Positions 40,776 to 50,547 are shown, counted from the first letter of the stretch. The stretch: 64,000 nt of DNA from Paenibacillus pinisoli (GCF_003605435.1 NZ_QXQB01000003.1:620001-684000); one strand, 5' to 3'. Translations and numbers: made by a program. Notes: a model not told the origin generated them from the letters alone.

Positions 40776-42260
40776 TCACATCCATTTCTGCAACTTCGGC
40801 GGGATGCGATGGCGCGTGGCCTGCTCGAATCCATATGCCAGCTTAATTAGTGTCGGTTCGCTCAGGGCAGGCCCGGAGAAAATGACGCCGAACGGGCCTT
40901 TCGTCGAATCGCCGTCCGGATCGATTATGCCGTTCTTCGAATATCCCGCCGGAACGCATACGAGCGGATAGCCCATTCGGGCAGCCATATATTTGCCGTC
41001 CGCATCGCCAGGCAGAAGAAGCGCATCCAGCCCTTCCTGCCGCATCAGATGCTCGATGCCTTCACGGCGCGCCCTCTCTTTGTATGTGGCCTGCTCCAGA
41101 TCATATTGTTCCTTTGTCATTTCCGCAGCGTCTGACTCCTCCAGCGTATCCTGCCCATAGGCCAGCGCTTGCTCCGAATGGTCACGATGATAGGCAATTA
41201 ACTCCGTTAAGGAATGAACGGGAGAGGATTCGTCCAGCCGCGACAAATAGGCGTTAATGCCCTCCTTGAACTCATATCCTACGACGCCTTGGTTCCAATT
41301 GCTGTATTCTACAGGCAAAGGAATATGGTCGACGATCGTTGCTCCTTCGCGCCTCAGCACCGCAATGGCATCCTCCATGATCGCCAGGCGTTCCTCGTCC
41401 AGATGCTCATAGTACGGACGCGGAATCCCGATTCTCGCTTGCGCCACATACGAAGAATCGAGGAATTCCGTATAGTCCAGGCCAGCCGCTTCTCCCCCAG
41501 CCGCCGTGAGCGCATCACGCTCATCCCGCCCCGCAATAGCGCCGAGCAGGATAGCCGCATCCTCTACGGTTCGAGCAAGCGGACCCGGCGTGTCCTGATT
41601 GTACGAGATCGGTATAATGCCCGATCTGCTTGCAAGCCCTACCGTCGGCTTGATGCCTACCAGCGCATGCTGTGCGGCAGGCCCTACAATAGAGCCTGCC
41701 GTCTCCGTCCCGATCGCAGCTGCCGCAAGGCTTGCAGCGACGGCTGCCGCCGAGCCGGAGCTGGAGCCGCTGACGAACATCTCGCCCGGGCCGTAAGGAT
41801 TAAGCACCTGCCCGCCCCGCGAGCTGTAGCCCGCCGGCATGCGACTGGACATAAAGTTCGACCATTCCGTCATATTCGTCTTCCCCAGCAGTACGGCCCC
41901 CGCGGCGCGCAGCCGAGCCGCAATATGGGCATCTTCCGCCGCCCGGCTATTCGCCAATGCGACAGAGCCGGCGCTTGTATGCATGCGGTCGCCCGTATCG
42001 ATATTGTCCTTGAGCAATATCGGAATGCCATGCAGCTTGCCCCGGCTCCCCCTCTCCTTCCGCTCCGCATCAAGCGACCGGGCAATTGTGATCGCGTCCG
42101 GGTTCAGCTCCAGCACCGCGTTAATAAGGGGATTGATCTCCCTGATCCGGTCGATATATGCCGCTGTCAGCTCCTCCGAGCTGATCCGGCCTGACTCCAT
42201 CGCGGATTGCAGGCTCATGATATCCGCTTCTGCAACCCACTCTTTCAATGGCATATTCAT
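40776..42260 (-). CDS. Amidase signature family protein
   Basis: 494 residues from the ATG at 42260, with GGAG 8 bases upstream. Amidase signature enzymes use a Ser-cisSer-Lys triad. Visible: 'GIPILLKDNIDT' (Lys), 'VSGSSSGSAAAVAASLAAAA' (cis-Ser), 'GTETAGSIVGPAA' (nucleophile Ser). It is not part of a gatCAB operon and its C-terminal half differs from GatA, so a small-molecule amide is likely. Divergent LysR regulator adjacent. Confidence 0.9.
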   Translation of the reverse strand: MNMPLKEWVAEADIMSLQSAMESGRISSEELTAAYIDRIREINPLINAVLELNPDAITIARSLDAERKERGSRGKLHGIPILLKDNIDTGDRMHTSAGSVALANSRAAEDAHIAARLRAAGAVLLGKTNMTEWSNFMSSRMPAGYSSRGGQVLNPYGPGEMFVSGSSSGSAAAVAASLAAAAIGTETAGSIVGPAAQHALVGIKPTVGLASRSGIIPISYNQDTPGPLARTVEDAAILLGAIAGRDERDALTAAGGEAAGLDYTEFLDSSYVAQARIGIPRPYYEHLDEERLAIMEDAIAVLRREGATIVDHIPLPVEYSNWNQGVVGYEFKEGINAYLSRLDESSPVHSLTELIAYHRDHSEQALAYGQDTLEESDAAEMTKEQYDLEQATYKERARREGIEHLMRQEGLDALLLPGDADGKYMAARMGYPLVCVPAGYSKNGIIDPDGDSTKGPFGVIFSGPALSEPTLIKLAYGFEQATRHRIPPKLQKWM

Positions 42261-42343
42261 CAATCCCACTCCATATCTACCGAAATGTATAGATTAAACC
42301 TACCATATCCCCCAGGCCACAGGTACGGAAAGATCAATTATAT

Positions 42344-43222
42344 TCAATTGTTAACGCCTTCCCGCCGCCCTAACACCATGTCTATAAAAGCCTGATGAGC
42401 GCGGGATATCCATTTGTTCTTGTGATAACAGACTTGTCCGTAGAACATCAGCGCATCGTCAGACCGAAGCGCCGTCATCTCCTTGCCGCGCAGCAGTCCC
42501 TCTACGCTCATGCGGGGCATGAGGCTAATGCCCAGGCCGCTGACGATGCATTGCTTCATCGCTTCCATGCTCGTAAATTCCATATGGCTGCCGGCTGTCC
42601 AGGCTTTGTCCTCCATATAGGATTCGAAGGTTCGGCGGAGCGAGCAGTTTTTTTCGCTGAAAATGATGCATTCACTCTGAACTTCCTCTACCGAGCAACC
42701 AGTCAGATGGTTTCCCCCGACGAATACCAGCGGCGACTCCAGGAATGGGATCGCAATCAGCCCGGCATCTTCAACGATAGGCTCCAGCGTCACGGCAATA
42801 TCCAGCTCTCCGCTATGCAGCTTCTCTCGAAGCGGCATGCAGTTGTCATTATGAAGCGATAAGGTCACATCGGGATAAAGTCTCTTGAATTGCGACAAGA
42901 CAGGTCCCAGCTGATAGACCGTCATTGTCTCGGAAGCTCCGATCCGAAGCTCGCCCCGTACGGTATGCTCACTATCGGAGATATGCTTAATCTTCGAATA
43001 CGCTCCCAGGAGCTCCAGCACATATGGATACAGCTCCTTGCCTGCAGCTGTCAGCGTAACCCGCTTTCCGAGCCGGTCGAACAGCGGATAGCCAAGCTCC
43101 ACTTCCAGCTGCTGAATATGGGAGGTAATGGTCGCTTGGGAATATTGCAGAGCTTGAGCCGCTTTCGTGAAGCTGCCTAGTTCCGCCGCAGATTTGAACG
43201 TCTGGAATTGCCGAATGTCCAT
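42344..43222 (-). CDS. LysR family transcriptional regulator
   Basis: 292 residues from the ATG at 43222, with GAGGTGG upstream. N-terminal winged HTH (MDIRQFQTFKSAAELGSFTK, AAQALQYSQATITSHIQQLE) and a C-terminal two-lobe effector domain (ELRIGASETMTVYQLGPVL). The usual target would be the divergent DJ-1-like gene at 43348; the amidase/MBL pair downstream on the same strand is another candidate. Confidence 0.92.
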   Translation of the reverse strand: MDIRQFQTFKSAAELGSFTKAAQALQYSQATITSHIQQLEVELGYPLFDRLGKRVTLTAAGKELYPYVLELLGAYSKIKHISDSEHTVRGELRIGASETMTVYQLGPVLSQFKRLYPDVTLSLHNDNCMPLREKLHSGELDIAVTLEPIVEDAGLIAIPFLESPLVFVGGNHLTGCSVEEVQSECIIFSEKNCSLRRTFESYMEDKAWTAGSHMEFTSMEAMKQCIVSGLGISLMPRMSVEGLLRGKEMTALRSDDALMFYGQVCYHKNKWISRAHQAFIDMVLGRREGVNN

Positions 43223-43347
43223 TCTCTCCACCTCTTAGAATTCAGAAAATCTGAATATATGGTTCAAATCATTCAATTTTACGAATATCTCTATCTATTC
43301 TATCATGTTTTCAACAGGACTAATTCATCATTCAAGGAGTGACGTTC

Positions 43348-43935
43348 ATGAGCAAGATTTGTCTGCTGCTGCCGAACGGCTTCGAAGCCGTTGAGGCAAG
43401 CGTATTTACCGATGTGCTGGGATGGAATTTGGAGGAAGGAGACGGCACGACCGAAGTGATCACAGTGGGGACGCGAGAGAAGCTGCGTTGTACGTGGAAC
43501 TTCACCGTACAGCCGGAGAGGCTGCTGGCTGACGTGAGCGCAAGCGAATTCGATGCGCTCGCCTTGCCTGGCGGATTCGAAACCGCCGGATTCTATGAAG
43601 ATGCGTTCCGGGAGGATGTACTGGACTTTATTCGTGAATTCGACCGGCAAGGCAAATGGATGGCATCTATCTGCGTCGGGGCGCTTCTGTTCGGAAAAAG
43701 CGGAGTTCTGGAGGGAAGGCGGGCAACGACGTATAATCTCAACAATCGAAAACGCCAGCTTATGCTGAAGGAGATGGGAGCGCTGGTTGTTCCGGATGAG
43801 CGCATCGTCGTTGACCGCAATATTATAACTTCCTTCAACCCTTCAACCGCATTCGATGTCGCATTCATGCTGCTTGAGAAGCTAACGAGCACAGACAATG
43901 CGAATGAGGTCAGACGATTGATGGGGTTTGCTTAG
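43348..43935 (+). CDS. DJ-1/PfpI family protein
   Basis: 195 residues from the ATG at 43348, behind AAGGAG. Core pattern: ICLLLPNGFEAVEASVFTDV, LPGGFETAGFYED, and the nucleophile elbow MASICVGALLFGKSGVL, with the reactive cysteine in SICVG. Family members are glyoxalase III/deglycase-like, chaperone or protease-like. Activity here cannot be read from sequence. Its end overlaps the convergent gene at 43910 by 26 bases. Confidence 0.85.
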   Translation: MSKICLLLPNGFEAVEASVFTDVLGWNLEEGDGTTEVITVGTREKLRCTWNFTVQPERLLADVSASEFDALALPGGFETAGFYEDAFREDVLDFIREFDRQGKWMASICVGALLFGKSGVLEGRRATTYNLNNRKRQLMLKEMGALVVPDERIVVDRNIITSFNPSTAFDVAFMLLEKLTSTDNANEVRRLMGFA

Positions 43936-44458
43936 AAGAGCGTTCCGTCAGCTTCGCCCGTTTCTCGATTTCCTCGAGCAGCTGAGGAAGCGGGCAGCGA
44001 AGCAGCTTCAGCGGGATATGCGCTTGCGCGGAGCTGAGTCCTTTGTTCATTCTCGTCAGCATCCGCTGGAGCCCTGTCATACGGTTCACAATCAGGTCGG
44101 GATCATGGGTGAAAATACACAAAAATTGCTGATTCGCCATGCTCATCGTTCCGATATCTCTAATCTCTTCCCAGCGTATAAAGCCTGCGGACCCATAGCT
44201 TGCCTGATCGGTTAGGCCCTCTTCGGACAGAATAAGCAGCGGCGTATTCGCAACCAGCTTGCGGATATATATCCAAAGACAGAAGCCGAAGAACAAGATG
44301 CTCACCGCGCCAATCACGGCCAGCATTACCCCTTCGCCGGCATTATCCGCCTTAGAAGCCAACGCAACCATTAGAATGCCAATTGCCACAAATACCAAGG
44401 ATGCAAAGCTAAGCGCGACCATACGGCCTCTTTTTGCAAATACTCGAAAATCATCCAT
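43910..44458 (-). CDS. STM3941-like membrane protein
   Basis: 182 residues from the ATG at 44458, behind AGGAGG. Two N-terminal helices (ALSFASLVFVAIGILMVAL; LAVIGAVSILFFGFCLWIYI) are followed by a PH-like domain (LILSEEGLTDQASYGSAGFI, RWEEIRDIGT, then 'FLCIFTHDPD'), the plan of STM3941 proteins. Function unknown. Confidence 0.7.
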   Translation of the reverse strand: MDDFRVFAKRGRMVALSFASLVFVAIGILMVALASKADNAGEGVMLAVIGAVSILFFGFCLWIYIRKLVANTPLLILSEEGLTDQASYGSAGFIRWEEIRDIGTMSMANQQFLCIFTHDPDLIVNRMTGLQRMLTRMNKGLSSAQAHIPLKLLRCPLPQLLEEIEKRAKLTERSSKQTPSIV

Positions 44459-44557
44459 CAAAAAATCCTCCTGATTCTAGTTCATTCTCTTGCAACATCT
44501 TTCCTTCTCCAAGCGTACTATTCCATAAGACTAGCAACCGAAGGGAGCGGATAAGAG

Positions 44558-45058
44558 ATGGAATTGTACTTTAGCGATCAATTCTTCAGCACGGGCCAGA
44601 CGGATATTATGGATGGTGGAGGGAATCCGGCCGGCACGCTGGACCTGGAGAGTATGCTCACCTCTTCTGTATCCGTCTTCGCACGGGACTCCAGTCTGAC
44701 CTGCACCGGCAAATTCCGATTCATGAGCAATACATGGGAGGTGTCGAATGCGGCCGACGAAGAGCTGGGCGCACTGCGTGCCAAGTTCTCCTTATTCAGC
44801 AAGCGTTATGAATATGACGCGGGACACCGGGGCTTCTATACGATAGAATCGCCTGCCTTCTCCCAGGACTATGCCATTCTGGACCAACGGGAGACGACTG
44901 TCGCTACATTCCAGAAAGTAAGCGGCTGGCTGCAGCCAGGGGCATTCCGTCTTCAGAATTATGCCAGCGAGCTCGACAGCTATGAGCTGATTGCCGTTAT
45001 TATGGGCGTGCACAGCATTCAGAAGCGCCACAACAATAACCATGCGGCTCACACATGA
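44558..45058 (+). CDS. LURP-one-related (tubby-like) protein
   Basis: 166 residues, ATG behind GAAGGGAG. The LOR pattern is visible: 'DSSLTCTGKFRFMSNTWEV', 'LGALRAKFSLFSKRYEYD', 'DYAILDQRETTVATFQK', and a closing helix 'SYELIAVIMGVHSIQKR'. This beta-barrel around a central helix resembles phospholipid-scramblase/tubby folds. Role in bacteria unknown. Confidence 0.7.
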   Translation: MELYFSDQFFSTGQTDIMDGGGNPAGTLDLESMLTSSVSVFARDSSLTCTGKFRFMSNTWEVSNAADEELGALRAKFSLFSKRYEYDAGHRGFYTIESPAFSQDYAILDQRETTVATFQKVSGWLQPGAFRLQNYASELDSYELIAVIMGVHSIQKRHNNNHAAHT

Positions 45059-45141
45059 ATCATATCCGACCGTCCCTTCGCCTTGCCGGCAAGGGATTTT
45101 TCAGTTTATTCAGCTCATTTGACTCCCTGGCCGTTGCTCCT

Positions 45142-45594
45142 CTACAAGTCTTGCGACAGACGTATCATGTCCACGACTTGTATCCCGTTCTCGAATATGG
45201 CTTCCTCATAATGCCGGATGAAGAAGTCTCTGTCGACACCCGTTATTCTGAACCCGCATTTCTGATAGAGCGCGAGCTGGCTGACGCTTGAATTGCCGGT
45301 GCCAATCTCGATCGTCTTATAACCCGCCATTCTAGCCTGCTCAATCGCATGGTTCACCAACTGCTTGCCATATCCTTGTCCGTGACAGCCCTCATCTACC
45401 GCCACATTCACAAGCTCGACCGTATCCGGTCTCGTCGGCAGCAGAACATAGACACCAATAACGCCACTCTCCGACTCTCCGGCAAAGCATTGCCCTCTGC
45501 CCACATATTGCTCCACCAGCTTCCGGGAAGGATCAGCCAGTAAAAGCAAATCCATCGGCGGCTGTTCTCCTGCCTGCAGCATACGTATCTTCAT
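45142..45594 (-). CDS. GNAT family N-acetyltransferase
   Basis: 150 residues. The acetyl-CoA loop is VDEGCHGQGYGKQLVNHAIE (Q-G-x-G), preceded by 'GVYVLLPTRPDTVELVNVAV' and followed by 'LALYQKCGFRITGVDRDFF'. It transfers an acetyl group to an unknown amine. Convergent with the LURP-like gene. Start ATG at 45594 with GGAGGAGA upstream. Confidence 0.88.
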   Translation of the reverse strand: MKIRMLQAGEQPPMDLLLLADPSRKLVEQYVGRGQCFAGESESGVIGVYVLLPTRPDTVELVNVAVDEGCHGQGYGKQLVNHAIEQARMAGYKTIEIGTGNSSVSQLALYQKCGFRITGVDRDFFIRHYEEAIFENGIQVVDMIRLSQDL

Positions 45595-45653
45595 TACTCA
45601 TTCTCCTCCTATGCTTGAAAATCGTATATAAATAGTTAGCTTACCAACGGGAG

Positions 45654-46412
45654 CTATTCACCAGACTGCTCCGGCGCGAGCTCAAGCTGGCTTTCATTCA
45701 TAATGGGGACAAAATCCACATCCACATCGCCGCTCTTGGAGTATCCGCGGCTCGAACGGACCCTATCTTCGAAATAGTCAGGAATCCAGCCCGTATACAT
45801 CATGGAGCGCTGCTGTGTGCCGAACATGATGCCGAAGAGGCCGTTGACGGGCCTTCTGCTCTGCTTCAGGTCCGCCTCTATCAGCTGTGCCCACTCTTCC
45901 GGGAATCGAATGGCCCCGTAATTTTGTTCGGCTAGCGTTACCGGCAGCTCCAGCTGAATTCGCGGTATATAGAAGAAGTCATCATAATGTCCGTACGCAT
46001 TCCGGTCGCGCAGCAGATAGAAGGTAAGCTGCTCCATCTTATCCTTGGGATCGATATGATAGACAAATACGCGCTTGCGGGGATCCTTCTCGTCAAGCTT
46101 CCATATATGCGGCATCCCGTTGTCGTCCACTCTAGTAAGTCTCCATGCCCGCTTCTCCCACTTCCAGAAGCTCATCCCATACTCTCCGTACTCCGACACA
46201 AACGGTACGAAGGCATGCCTGCTATCCAGCAAATCAACGGCAGCCAATTGCTCGACCTTTCCTTGATTATAGGTTTCATTAATGGCATTCACCATATACT
46301 GCTCATCGGGCAGCGCTCCCGGCTTGCCTTCCCACTGGGAATACCCGATAACAGCTGCAACAGCGACAATTGCCACTCCTACTGCTGCAATAATAACGGC
46401 TTTAATCCTCAT
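45654..46412 (-). CDS. Membrane-anchored protein of unknown function
   Basis: 252 residues. One N-terminal helix (AVIIAAVGVAIVAVAAVIGY) and an outer soluble domain rich in Trp/Tyr ('YGEYGMSFWKWEKRAWRLTRV', 'MEQLTFYLLRDRNAYGHYDD'). I do not recognise the family. It overlaps the end of the gene at 46402 by 11 bases, so the two form a two-gene operon and probably act together at the membrane. Confidence 0.6.
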   Translation of the reverse strand: MRIKAVIIAAVGVAIVAVAAVIGYSQWEGKPGALPDEQYMVNAINETYNQGKVEQLAAVDLLDSRHAFVPFVSEYGEYGMSFWKWEKRAWRLTRVDDNGMPHIWKLDEKDPRKRVFVYHIDPKDKMEQLTFYLLRDRNAYGHYDDFFYIPRIQLELPVTLAEQNYGAIRFPEEWAQLIEADLKQSRRPVNGLFGIMFGTQQRSMMYTGWIPDYFEDRVRSSRGYSKSGDVDVDFVPIMNESQLELAPEQSGE

Positions 46413-47145
46413 GGGCTGTCACCTCCAACTTCACCAGAGGTTCTTCACTTCGGAAGTAATAATGGCGCTCTGCGGTCTGAATCAGCAGCCCTTTGCCGTC
46501 AGACTCGAGGAATACGGCGGACTCGTAGCCGCTGCCCCAGCTCGGCTTGGCTCCGAGCAAGGCGTAAGGAAACTTCTCGCTTGCATGCATCGTTTCACCT
46601 GCCGGCCTCGATTCGTAATACCAGTCTAACGTATTATAGGACTGCTCTAGCAACAGATCTGGAAGCCGCTTCTCGAACATCGCCTGATCCCAGCCGATAT
46701 GCCCGGCGGAAGGATGGATGCCGATGACTTGCACCTGCTGTATATCCGCCAGATAAGTGGCGGGATCGGTCTTATCATATACCGTCTGATGCAGCCAGCT
46801 TCCAAGAAGGGTAGTCGCTACAAGAATATAGCTGGAGAAGAAACCGATCCATGCGAACCGCCTATACGTGCTCCAGGTGCCGTTTCTCATAAAAAGGAAT
46901 ACAAGCAGCACGCCAATCGGCACGACCGAGAGCTTAACGGCTGTAGAGAAGACAGAGACATGGATTGAAATGGAGAGAATGCCCACTAGTGCGGCGAGAA
47001 TCATTTTCCATATAGCAGGCTTCTCTTGCAGCTTGCGATATCGCAAAATGATCCAGCACAATACGATTGTCCAGCCCACAATACTTGCGGTGACGGCTAT
47101 TATATTTTGAGGTAAATCCAATTCCAGTGACATAGGTACAGCCAT
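46402..47145 (-). CDS. Membrane protein of unknown function
   Basis: 247 residues from the ATG at 47145 (AAAGGGGG upstream; a second ATG 4 codons on is possible). Four N-terminal helices ('IIAVTASIVGWTIVLCWIIL', 'MILAALVGILSISIHVSVF', 'VVPIGVLLVFLFM', 'AWIGFFSSYILVATTLLG') precede a ~110-residue outer domain. First gene of an operon with 45654. Family not recognised. Confidence 0.6.
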   Translation of the reverse strand: MAVPMSLELDLPQNIIAVTASIVGWTIVLCWIILRYRKLQEKPAIWKMILAALVGILSISIHVSVFSTAVKLSVVPIGVLLVFLFMRNGTWSTYRRFAWIGFFSSYILVATTLLGSWLHQTVYDKTDPATYLADIQQVQVIGIHPSAGHIGWDQAMFEKRLPDLLLEQSYNTLDWYYESRPAGETMHASEKFPYALLGAKPSWGSGYESAVFLESDGKGLLIQTAERHYYFRSEEPLVKLEVTAHED

Positions 47146-47420
47146 GCCCCCTTTCGCAATTCCTCCATCTCCACGCTCCACACTGCTGCCAAGCAACGCT
47201 ATAGCGTCCAATGGACCATTTCACTCTATCACACCTGTTTTGGAAAAGTAACCCACTTCTTTCATTTCGTTAGCGTTAACTGGTGAATATTGCGGGATGA
47301 CTGTAAACATAAAAAGCGACTGTTCCCAAGCGAACAGTCGGGACACACGATTAATCGCAAGATGGGGCCCCCTTCGTCATGTAACGATACACTTTTGCCG
47401 AGAGGAAAGCTGGGCTGCAA

Positions 47421-47906
47421 GCCGAGTTACTCGGCTTACTGAGTGCGATCGAGCGGAATGTCGAGCTGGATGCCGAGAAACTCGGCTTAGAGAGCACGAG
47501 CGAGCGGTAAGTCGAGCTGCAAACCGAGAAACTCGGCTTAGAGAGCACGAGCGAGCGGTAAGCTGAGCTACAAACCGAGAAACTCGACTTAGAGAGCACG
47601 AGCGAGCGGAAAGCCGAGCTGGATGCCGAGAAACTCGGCTTAGAGCGTGCGAGTCAGCGGAATGGCGAGCTGCATGCCGAGAAACTCAGTTTAGAGCATG
47701 CGAGCGAGCGGAATGGCGAACTGCATGCCGAGAAAATCGGCTTAGAGCGTGCGACCGAGCGGAGAGGCGGACTTTACTCCGAGAAACTCGGCTTACAGAG
47801 TGCAAGTCAGCGGAATGGCGAGCTACAAGCCGAGAAACTCGGCTTAGAGCGTGCGACCGAGCGGAGAGGCGGACTGCAACCCGAAAAACTCGGCTTACAG
47901 CTACCA
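47421..47906 (+). repeat. Array 1 of a 51-bp hairpin repeat, ten units
   Basis: Units start at 47421, 47472, 47523, 47574, 47625, 47676, 47727, 47778, 47829 and 47880, a strict 51-bp period. Each has a GCCGAG-AAA-CTCGGC hairpin core (some substitutions) followed by TTAGAG and a 30-bp body with GAGCGAGCGG and GAGCTGCA. The bodies resemble each other, so this is not repeat-plus-spacer. Since 51 is a multiple of three, long open frames arise on both strands, but they lack starts and contain TAA in units 2 and 3 in the best frame. The core and body match array 2 (58261) in reverse orientation. Confidence 0.92.
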
Positions 47907-47907
47907 C

Positions 47908-47956
47908 GAAAGAAGCCTTCAAACCCACTAAGCGTGGTTTTGAAGGCTTTTTCAAT
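47908..47956 (+). terminator. Terminator-like hairpin after array 1
   Basis: GAAGCCTTCAAA and TTTGAAGGCTT pair across a loop, followed by TTTTT; A-rich before it, so it may work on both strands. It would serve the minus gene at 48024 poorly but closes the array. Confidence 0.7.
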
Positions 47957-48023
47957 AGGTTTGGTGAATGATTTATCCGCTGCTCCCCCTTTTGGGACAG
48001 CCACATTCATTATCATTTTTGCT

Positions 48024-48435
48024 TTATAACGTACAAACTACTATTTCAACTTCGGTATCCTCAAAAGCCTCTTTAATGATTTCTCTTACTTTGCCCCATT
48101 GCAGCTTATCAAGCCCACAGCCGATTTGCGGCATGGCAAGCTTAGCAATTCCTTCGTTCAAGCACACATCTTTCATAGACGCAACGGCCCTGGTCAATGA
48201 TTCGTATGTTGGTTTATGCCAGTATTTTGATTTGGTAATCAGATTCAAGGTTCTGCCTGCTTTATAACATCTTCCTATGGTTAATGGCCATATCTTGCAG
48301 GGATTTAAGTTTAAATCTCTTTCTAAACTCAACCGCAATGCCCGCACCCATTTTGGCATCCGAGGAAATACAGTGCGCCAAGAAATATTCATCTGCCATA
48401 GAGAACAGGTCTTTTTTGATTTCTATAAACTCCAC
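48024..48435 (-). pseudogene. Macro-domain (ADP-ribose glycohydrolase-like) gene, frameshifted
   Basis: A GTG at 48435 with AAGGAG upstream opens a frame beginning [20 protein letters not shown], then [20 protein letters not shown], and stops after [12 protein letters not shown] near 48266. A frame shifted by one base, entering near 48290, continues the domain: [20 protein letters not shown], then HKPTYESLTRAVASMKD and 'MPQIGCGLDKLQWGKV'. Joined, these make a TARG1/ALC1-type macro domain of normal length. One indel thus splits it: a recent pseudogene, a sequencing error or programmed shift. Confidence 0.75.
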
Positions 48436-48494
48436 GACTTGTCACTCCTTATCAAATGATGACTTGTGCCAGAGTGTCTTGCTTGATTCCCAAG

Positions 48495-49739
48495 TTATGC
48501 GCCAACTCCCATATCCCGCTGCATCGTCCGCTTTTCGCCCAGCAGGTAGAACCAGATGGAGATGATCGAAACGACTGCAACGGTGATGAACAAGCTTCGT
48601 CCCCCGTAGCCCTGCAGCAGCATGCCGCCCAGCCACGGACCGAGGAAGTGACCCAGATTCGTGAACGTCTGGGCGCCAAAGTAAGTGCCCCGCATCTTGT
48701 CTGGCGCCAGCCGGTCAATAATCATGGCACCGGCCGGGAACGTCAGAATCTCGCCCCAGGTGAAGATGACCATCGATACAATGAGCATCCACCAGCTGTC
48801 ACTGAAGGCAAAGCCGACATGGCCGATCGCATAGCTGATGCTGCCGACCGCAATCGCCGTCATCGGCGACTTCTTCTCCGCCCACTTGGAGAATGGAAGC
48901 TGGAAAGCAATGACGACTACGGCGTTAATGCTCATCATCCAAGCGAACAGCGTAACTCCATTCGCGAACTGCCCGTCCACAAATTGCGATAGGGTGGACG
49001 TCATCTGCGCGTAGGAGATAGCGCTAATTATGCCCCCGATAATGAAATATCGGAACGCTTTGTCCCGGCGAATCACATTCCAGGACTGGCCGATCGTAAC
49101 CGGCTCCTTCTTCTCCCCTTCAATGCTGCGGATGCCGAATTTGTTCAGCAGCACATGAAGCAGGACGCCATAGCACAGATAGATGCAGCCGGTAATGATC
49201 CACGGCAAGCGGCCGCTCATCGCGGCGAACAAGGTTCCAAGAAGCGGACCGACCGATACGCCGATATTGATCGCCATGTAACGGAGGGAGAAGACCTGAT
49301 ACCGCTTCTCCTTCCCGGTCAGATCGGCCATTAGCGCCTGTGAGACAGGCTCATAGAAGGAGCGGCACAGCCCGTTAATGGCATTAAGCAGCGCGAAAAT
49401 GATGGGGACGCCGGTGAAGGCAAAGCCCAGAAAGACGAAGCCCCACATATAGATCGCTGCCAGCATAATGATTCTGCGCCCGAACCGGTCGGACAGATAG
49501 CCGCCGAAGAAGCCTCCGAGCATGCCTGCCAGCGAGCCGATGCCGACGGTGACGCCGATCATCGTAGGACTCATATCTGTCGCGGCTAATAAGTAGATGG
49601 CGAGGAAAGGCAAGCTCATCGAGCTGGCAATTCTGGCGAATATGGTGCCCGCCAGCAGCACCTGAACGATGGGATGGAATTGGGTAACCGTCCCGAAGAC
49701 ACGACGCAACAAACAAATCCCTACTTTCTCTTGCTGCAA
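48495..49739 (-). CDS. MFS transporter
   Basis: 414 residues with about 12 helices. The loop 2-3 motif GGYLSDRFGRRIIMLA is the MFS signature; 'FLGPWLGGMLLQGYGGRSLF' matches a later repeat. It resembles DHA1-type drug exporters (YttB/MdtH-like). Substrate unknown. The TTG start at 49739 is uncertain; a TTG about 11 codons later has a GTAGGG site. Confidence 0.88.
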   Translation of the reverse strand: MQQEKVGICLLRRVFGTVTQFHPIVQVLLAGTIFARIASSMSLPFLAIYLLAATDMSPTMIGVTVGIGSLAGMLGGFFGGYLSDRFGRRIIMLAAIYMWGFVFLGFAFTGVPIIFALLNAINGLCRSFYEPVSQALMADLTGKEKRYQVFSLRYMAINIGVSVGPLLGTLFAAMSGRLPWIITGCIYLCYGVLLHVLLNKFGIRSIEGEKKEPVTIGQSWNVIRRDKAFRYFIIGGIISAISYAQMTSTLSQFVDGQFANGVTLFAWMMSINAVVVIAFQLPFSKWAEKKSPMTAIAVGSISYAIGHVGFAFSDSWWMLIVSMVIFTWGEILTFPAGAMIIDRLAPDKMRGTYFGAQTFTNLGHFLGPWLGGMLLQGYGGRSLFITVAVVSIISIWFYLLGEKRTMQRDMGVGA

Positions 49740-49788
49740 CGATACAATCCTAGGAATGCGATGTTTGTAGTTACCGCGCCTGCGCAGG

Positions 49789-50262
49789 CTATCGGTTCAG
49801 CAAATTTTTGTATAGTTTAATAACACTTTGGTGCTGGCCTTCATGATACAAGGCAAGGCTTAGAAATTGCTCCGGCGAATCCATCGTAAAACCCGTCGAA
49901 GTGGTGTAAGGCGTAATCTTCTCCTGCAGCCGATCCTGCAGCGTCGCCTGAATACGGGCATTCTGCTCTCCGAGCAGCTGCTCCAGCTCAGGCAGAGACG
50001 GCAGAGGCGCAGAGCTTGCGCTTGTTAATGGAGAGGTGCCGTATTCGAACCGCTCCTTGAAGCCGTCCGGCAATTGCTGCGGAAGCCCGATGTATTGAAA
50101 GGCGAACCGCTCCAGCACGACATAGACATGCCCCATGTTCCAGCGAATCGAATTGCGGAAGCCGTCCGGTATAAGGTCCGCCATCTCCTCCGTCACCCCG
50201 CTTGCCGCCTTCAACGTGCCGCTTCGGACAAAAGCCAATTGCTTAAACAGATAATGCTCCAC
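49789..50262 (-). CDS. DinB family protein
   Basis: 157 residues from the GTG at 50262, with GGGAG upstream; it begins MEHYLFKQLAFVRSGTLKAA, the usual DinB N-terminus. The metal site uses three histidines; I see 'RWNMGHVYVVLERFA' and 'LYHEGQHQSVIKLYKNL', and an N-terminal one. Four-helix-bundle thiol transferase or dinB-like proteins of unknown substrate. An ATG at 50280 is the alternative. Confidence 0.8.
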   Translation of the reverse strand: MEHYLFKQLAFVRSGTLKAASGVTEEMADLIPDGFRNSIRWNMGHVYVVLERFAFQYIGLPQQLPDGFKERFEYGTSPLTSASSAPLPSLPELEQLLGEQNARIQATLQDRLQEKITPYTTSTGFTMDSPEQFLSLALYHEGQHQSVIKLYKNLLNR

Positions 50263-50295
50263 TCTACCCGCTCCCAACATTTTTAAATGGTATAT

Positions 50296-50325
50296 AAAAA
50301 GAACCTTTTCAATGGAAAAAGGTTC
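50296..50325 (-). terminator. Terminator-like hairpin near DinB start
   Basis: GAACCTTTT and AAAAGGTTC form a 9-bp stem, followed on the minus strand by T. It lies just upstream of DinB and would isolate it from the upstream transcript. Confidence 0.75.
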
Positions 50326-50511
50326 CCTCTACTCGGCTACAGCTATTGCATCCCGCACTATTCACATCGGAATAAAATAAGAAATTCGCAGGAATTGCAA
50401 GGCCAAAAAGTGTCGATTCTGTGAAAGGTATGCCCATTATACCTGACATCGTGCGAACGGACAATCTCTTTTTTGCCAAATGATCAAGAGCGCATGCATT
50501 CAAATGCAAAT

Positions 50512-50547
50512 AGCCGCCTCCCGCAGATTCCTCTGCAAGAGACGGCT
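50512..50547 (-). terminator. Terminator of the sugar-binding protein gene
   Basis: AGCCG-CTC..GCAGA and TCTGC..GAG-CGGCT form an interrupted stem 45 bases past the stop. The T run is weak. Confidence 0.55.
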
